The translations under genes and the position numbers were made by a program. The notes below the pieces were generated by a model. That model saw nothing but the letters and a program-made list of their open reading frames with translations, made no database searches and was not told the origin of the DNA. Shown piece after piece: positions 58,758 through 64,000 of a stretch of 64,000 nt of DNA (position 1 is the stretch's first letter; each line of letters starts with the position of its first letter). The DNA comes from Akanthomyces muscarius (lineage: Eukaryota; Ascomycota; Sordariomycetes; Hypocreales; Cordycipitaceae): contig NC_079243.1 in assembly GCF_028009165.1 (NCBI RefSeq), forward strand, positions 744,001 through 808,000. The letters are read 5' to 3'.

Positions 58758-61700
58758 CTACGTCGCAAAATTCCACTGCTGGCACCACAAAGCCATCAGT
58801 TCCGGTGTAATTGCCTCCATGCTTGCCAGTGTCTTGCTCGCCACCTGCGCCTTGTCCGTCGCAAACCTTGCGCCGGGACCGTTCTCTGCACCCTCCGCCA
58901 TGGCCTTGTACGTATCGAGCAGCTTAATCGCCGAGAGGCTGGACGAAGCCGGCGCATTCTCGACAGCCTTGGTCCATTCATCGAGGCTCACTAACTGCAG
59001 CCTCTTGCCTCTCTGCTCGTAGAAGCTGACCACGGCAGGCGCAATCGTCGACCAAGAGGCTGTCTTGGGATTGACGAGGTTGAAGAATTCTGCCCCGCTG
59101 CTAAAGTCTGTAGCCTCGGAAGTATAAGCTGCCATGTCGAGGATGGTGCGCGCAACTTTGTCGACAGGCACCCAGTCAACCGCCATGCTACCCAGGCTTT
59201 CAGGCAAAGAACCCAGCTGAACCGAGGACTCGATGATCGTCGGCAGCCACTCATGAACGTTCCAAGAGCCCTGCTGTGTCGTCGGCCCAGCCACCTGACC
59301 AAGACGTACCACGGCGGCAGGAACACCAGCAAGCTTCGCGGCAATGTCCAGCACGATGCTGCTGACCTGCTTGGACTGGCCGTAACCCATCGACGCGAGG
59401 CTGAAGTCTGTCAAGTTGGTCTCTGGGACGGCAGACTGCGTAGACCATTTATCGACGGTCCCGATCGACGAAATAAAAGTGATCGAAGCCTTCACAGTAG
59501 CCTTTTGCGCAGTGTCAATCAGGTTGCGAACGCCACGAATGTGGCCCTCAAACGATTGGACCGCAATATTGAAGTTGACCGGCCAAGCGTTGTGAATAAT
59601 GCAATCGACCGACTGCTGTACCTCTCTGAGATCATCTGCCTTCAGGCCCAAGTCCGGCCGCGAGAGATCAGCATGCAAGAAGATGACCTTGTCAAAAACG
59701 GTAGACAGGCCACGTTCTCTATTGGCTTCGAGCTGCTTTGCCCGACCGCCGTCATCGGACCGATTCAGGCAAATAACCTTTGCGACCTGATTGTCGTGGA
59801 TCAGGAAGTGAAGGAAATAAGATCCGAGACTACCAGTTGATCCAGTCAGAACAACAGTCTTGCCCGTAGACTTCGCCGGCGGGCGGCTGTCGCTGCTCTT
59901 GGCAAGACCGGCGCTATACTTGTCCACCAAAGCTTGGAGGACTTCAGTTTGTCTGTGTACCCCGTTACTCTGTCTACCGTGGATCCGATCGAACAGAAAT
60001 TTTGACAACTTGGTAACGGTGCTCTGCGCATATACGTCCCGCGGTGCGAGAGATGCCAAATCTTCGGCGACCCCAGCAATCTTCAGACCCGCGGTAATTC
60101 TTTTGGCAATGTTAATAACTTGCAGTGAATCGATTCCCTGCAGAAAAAAGTCGTCTTCATCCTCCATGGCATCTCCAGGCGAAGCTCCGTTGAAAAGAGA
60201 TCGAATGCCCGTAGTCAGGCTCTCGACGTTAGTAGTGTCCAGCTGAGCTGCCTCAATGACCTCTTGTGCCGAGAAGAGATCATCGATTTCCTTTTTGTAC
60301 ATCTTGATCACGGCACCACGTCGCAAGGAGCCCTTTGGAGAGTAGAGAAAAGGCTTTTCGGGGTTCGATAAAGTGACAAGATGACGAGCAACACGCCCAT
60401 GCTCAACGGTTGCTGCGTTGGCCTTTTCGATGACTGGCCAGACCTTCTCAATGAGCGCTCCCTTTTGCGCCTCGTCGAGCGGCCATTGCACAGGCTCCAG
60501 AATCATGCCGGCTTGGAAGTGGCCGTGGCCGACAACGAGCGCCTGCCGAAGATCGGGATGCATAGACACGGTTGTTTCAATGCTGATCGGGTTTAGCTTC
60601 TCGCCATTACTGAAGACGATGATGTTGTCCAAGCGGCCCTGTGAGCGCCAGTGCCCTGGCAGAGTTGGATGCTTTTCGAACAGGTCGCCCGTCTTGTACT
60701 CGGTCGCGTCGGGAAACGTGTAGAAGATGGACTGAAACGGCTCCTGTCGAACAATGGTCTGCTCGTAGATGTTCTCGCCGACGTGGTCATATTTGCAGCC
60801 AAATAGCTTGTTGTCGAAAATAAACCAATCCCAGTTCTTGTAATTGGTCTGCCAATACAGAGGGTAAATATGGTACCTGACAGCGTTAGGCTCGGCAGAC
60901 TCTGCTCTCATGTCGCGAGACTTACTCGGTGCTCCCAATGCAGTTATTGAGCTTGACACCCTGTGACGTAAGATCATCACCCACCTGCTTCGAAATACCA
61001 CCTAAGCGATTGTGTGAGCAGCGGGAGTCAATTGTTGTAGAATGGCAGCGGGAATAACTCACCACCGCCGCAACAGACATAACTCAGTTGCTTCAGCTTC
61101 TCAACACCGCCGTCGAGCCTCGCTATATCCTCCACAGTGGACGGTGGGAGTAACACAGCATCGCAGTCGGCAGCCTCGTAGCCTTTCACGACATTCTCAG
61201 CTGTCAAGGGCTTGTCGGCAATCGCGAGCGTCATCGGCTTGCCCCAGAATGTCGGGATGTTGACAAAGCAGTACAGACCAAACGCATGGAAAAGCGGCAC
61301 TTTAGGGGGGCTGTTAGCAGAGAAGGCGCCGAGATGCATGCAAGCTAAACGTACGTGGACAATACGTGTTTTTGGAACAGGTTGCCATGGCCTCCATGAC
61401 AAAGGTAGAGCCCTCATACTCTAGAAAATTGTGATAGTTATCCGCCGATGTAAAAAGACCCTGTTTGCAGTAAATAGGCTTTGGAATACCAGTGCTGCCA
61501 CTCGTGTGCATTATCACTACAGGATCGAACTCGGCCGACTCGAATGTCTCGTTGTAGGGATGAATAGGCGCAGGCGCATCGTCCAATACTTGGTCGAGGC
61601 CCAGCATCGCCATCGCTCCGACGCCAGACTCCTGCACCCAAGGCTGGATTCTCCTGGCGTATTCCTTGCTATACAGTAGTTTCTGGCATTTTGTTACTTG

Positions 61701-62121
61701 AAGTAGTGAGACTTGGCTTTCCGTATTATTGCGTGTAGACGGGAACATGATCTAGCCCCCATGTTAGCCACTCGCGCCACCAAAAAAAGTCGCAACACTT
61801 GGTACTAACCTGGTAGCCAGCCTTCGCACCTGCGGCAAAGAGCACCAGGTACCGGGCATCGTTTGGTCCGACGTAGGCAAGGCTGGGAAATGACTTGTGC
61901 TCCGGTTTACCGAACCGCTCGACGAGCCAGTTGGCTGTGCGGTTCACGGCGTTGGCGTGCTGCCGCCAAGTAATGGCTTTCCAGCCATCCCGCTCATCCG
62001 AGGAGCGTGGCGCATAGATCCATGCTCGATCAGGATGAGCTTTGGCGGTCTCGTCGACGACGTTGACATAGAGGCGGCGCCCGTAAGGTCCACCGAAGGG
62101 AGTGTGCCCGCTCTTGGCCAT
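58758..62121 (-). CDS. Adenylate-forming reductase (NRPS-like, A-T-R)
   Basis: Five exons, 62121-61810, 61751-61355, 61299-61063, 61001-60926 and 60876-58758, give 1046 residues. The adenylation domain has HTSGSTGIPKPI near residue 175, PLFHAFGLYCF near 240, GSTE near 339, TGDL near 395 and GRLDNIIVFSNGEK near 412. A carrier domain follows with the pantetheine Ser in LQGIDSLQV near residue 580. The reductase domain starts near 680 with the NADPH motif VLTGSTGSLG and has the YxxxK pair in GYGQSK near 838. All three units look intact. Such enzymes activate a carboxylic acid, load it and release the aldehyde or alcohol; relatives include Lys2-like and aryl-acid reductases. The substrate cannot be read from sequence. 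The donor of exon 2 was taken at GTACGT with acceptor AAAG, giving CPLPLFHAFG; an alternative pair (GTTTAG with AACAG) also keeps the frame. Confidence 0.9.
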
Positions 62122-62810
62122 TTTCTTGCAAACACGGCGGATATGTAAATTGCTGCTAAATAGGAAGGAGTATGATTAATTGTCTACAGAAACACGCAGG
62201 ACGTTTGAGGGAACGGCCGCGACCTTTATAAGACAATCTGCGGCAGCTCTACACGAAAAGAAATACTACGTCAGGTCTCTCCACTAGGGTCGTATCGTCT
62301 ACGCTGCTTAGAACATAAAATTATCGCAAGGAAACTCAAGTGGTGAAGCCGATCACACCGGTCGGAAACATTGCTCGCTAGCGTGTGGCGACTAGAAGTT
62401 GCCGAAACGGCGAAACGGCGACACTGCAAAAGCGATCCTAGGCCCTACGGCCCGTCGATCGGGAGTCGCGGCACGCTCACTTGCTCGAGGGGAATGGCTG
62501 AGAAATTTGAAAGTAAATTACATCATAGGACAAACTCTCGTTGCGAGTTTTTAGAGATAATAGCAAATTTAATTGAGTTCATGCGCGCACTTCAAACCGC
62601 GCGGCAACAGATACAGACACAGCAACAGAGCCTGCTTTGCGATCAATGAGCCATCCACGCAGGCTGCTTGAGAACAAGTTAGTTCATGGCAACGGATAGT
62701 ATACTCGATGAGGCATTAAAATACATCTCGAAGGCGCTGGAATGTGTAGACGGGAGAGGCGTCGCGAGTTCTAGATCCGTAGATGTGCCAACGCCACAAG
62801 ACAACACCTG
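62122..62810. promoter_or_regulatory. Promoter region of the reductase gene
   Basis: On the minus strand a CTTATAAAGG sequence at about 62224-62233 stands some 105 bases before the ATG at 62121 and could be its TATA box. The region is also the 3' side of the transcription factor gene. No further feature is seen. Confidence 0.45.
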
Positions 62811-64000
62811 CTAGAACAGCTCGTCCAGCATATTTTCCATGTATTCCATTGGCATAACCTCCCCCGCTAGCCACGGCTCAGTCCCAGCGTCATAGCCTAA
62901 CGGTGCTGTGGGTAGCATCCCACGATTGGATGCCTCGGGTATTGATTGCGTGACGGCAAACATATTACCGAACCCTGCGATGCTTTCTTCATCTTCCAAG
63001 GATGCGATAACGCCGCGCGGTACTTGCGCGGACATATCCTCGACCGTGTGAACGAGGCCTGCTGCCCGCTGCCAGCGCTCCAGAGATGAGGCCGAAACCC
63101 CGGGGCGATCGCCGCAGCTAGCGCCGTACTGGTGCTGCCCGTTGTCGCGCACGGCCTCGTCGCACAGCCGTCGCGCCTCCTCTGGCTGGCCGCGCAGTCT
63201 CGCATATTCGGACTCTCGGTAATTTCTGGTGAGCTCGTAGATGAAGCCAAAGGGCAGCGGCATCACCGGCTGGTCCCGCAGGCACTCGAGCTCGCCCAAC
63301 TTGGAGTCGCCCATGATCTTGTGCAGCGTCACCCAGCCCTGCTCGCTGACGGGCGTCCACTGCCTGCGGAGCATTTCCTTGAACAGGATGGCGGAGCCGT
63401 GCCAGCGCGAGTAGGCGACAAAGATCCATTTCCACTTGGCCCAGCGGTCGTCGAGGTTGGCCGAGTGGTTTTGTTCCATGACGCGAATGGCCGAGGCAAG
63501 GTGCGCCGTGGAGCGGCTCTGCATTGACTCGGTCATTGTGTGCGCGTCTTCAGGTGAGTAAAACGAACATTGGTCTGTCAGTTTCATCTTGGAGATGATA
63601 CATGACGCCATGGTCTCTGCGGCCCAGGCCAGCTCGTGGCTGGGGTTTGGGTCTACGAATTTCTTCTTGAGCATCTCATACGTTTCTTGCCACATTTCCT
63701 CGCAAAACTGATCAAGCGCCTCAATTGTTTGGCCAGGCTCTTCGGAGGCGAGTCGCCTTATCCTCACCGAGGTTTGCATAGTATGTACGCGAATGAGACA
63801 AAACGTCATGTCTGTCATGCCGTTTCGCTCTTCGGGTAAGGCAGGCGAACTCTCGCTGATGTCGTCGTCGTTGATATTGAGCGGCAGCGGCGTATCCCAC
63901 ATGTGCTCGGGTATCATGGGATTTGTGCCCAAATCTTCTGCAGAGCGCTGATCAAGGACAATGACGCACCAGAATAATCGGCGGCGCATCTCCGTTTGGA
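62811..64000 (-). CDS. Fungal-specific transcription factor, C-terminal part (5' end outside window)
   Basis: An open frame of 396 codons runs from the window edge to a TAG at 62811-62813. It opens inside the fungal_trans (MHR) domain, with EMRRRLFWCVIVLDQRSAEDLG, a hallmark block of these regulators, and continues with a helical region (LASAIRVMEQNHSANLDDRW) to an acidic C-terminus (MEYMENMLDELF) that may be an activation region. The zinc cluster, if present, lies outside. It sits upstream of the adenylate-forming reductase in the same orientation and may control it. Confidence 0.85.
   Translation of the reverse strand, partial: QTEMRRRLFWCVIVLDQRSAEDLGTNPMIPEHMWDTPLPLNINDDDISESSPALPEERNGMTDMTFCLIRVHTMQTSVRIRRLASEEPGQTIEALDQFCEEMWQETYEMLKKKFVDPNPSHELAWAAETMASCIISKMKLTDQCSFYSPEDAHTMTESMQSRSTAHLASAIRVMEQNHSANLDDRWAKWKWIFVAYSRWHGSAILFKEMLRRQWTPVSEQGWVTLHKIMGDSKLGELECLRDQPVMPLPFGFIYELTRNYRESEYARLRGQPEEARRLCDEAVRDNGQHQYGASCGDRPGVSASSLERWQRAAGLVHTVEDMSAQVPRGVIASLEDEESIAGFGNMFAVTQSIPEASNRGMLPTAPLGYDAGTEPWLAGEVMPMEYMENMLDELF

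Overview
The window is nuclear DNA of a filamentous ascomycete. The genes carry short introns (about 45 to 270 bases) with GTAAGT-like donors, CTAAC/CTGAC branch sites and CAG/TAG acceptors. The gene families present (FunK1 kinases, CFEM proteins, Zn2Cys6 regulators, BIM1-like copper proteins, VIT-vWA proteins, NRPS-like reductases) are typical of Sordariomycetes, and Hypocreales is my best guess. I cannot name the species from sequence alone. Most genes below were rebuilt exon by exon, and each spliced reading frame divides evenly by three.

Layout. 0-5.8 kb: SPT8 (a SAGA subunit, 3' end outside the window) and an NFX1/UPF1-type helicase, both on the minus strand. 7.2-11.5 kb: an APH-like kinase, two identical intron-containing tRNA-Gly(GCC) genes and a frameshifted FunK1 kinase pseudogene. 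12-15.9 kb: the ubiquitin factor Lub1/Doa1/PLAA, convergent with a BIM1-like secreted copper protein. 17-22.3 kb: a broken glycine-rich ORF, an NTF2-FMO flavoprotein and an SRR1-domain protein. 22.6-29.3 kb: a membrane-anchored GH17 glucanase and an MFS transporter. 31-38.2 kb: a Zn2Cys6 regulator divergent from the transporter, a degenerate kinase and a STRAP-like WD40 protein. 39-47.9 kb: a small coiled-coil protein, a single-pass membrane protein, a VIT-vWA protein with polyglutamine and an acyltransferase-3 membrane protein. 48-56.8 kb: a CFEM GPI protein, a secreted GH47 mannosidase and a GPI-type GH16 glucanase. 58.7-64 kb: a complete adenylate-forming reductase (A-T-R) next to the 3' part of a fungal transcription factor.

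Functionally this is mostly core genome (chromatin, RNA, ubiquitin turnover) mixed with cell-surface and secreted functions: GH16, GH17, GH47, CFEM and the BIM1-like protein. The right edge has the look of a small secondary-metabolite locus. The most unusual signals are a recurring GAGCGAAGCGAG/CTCGCTTCGCTC element inside four introns of three neighbouring genes, where two unrelated introns even share their 5' end (introner-like); a 4-base microexon required to complete a zinc cluster; and a 66-codon open frame directly behind the STRAP stop codon. I saw no transposon with recognisable coding sequence, no CRISPR array and no viral sequence.
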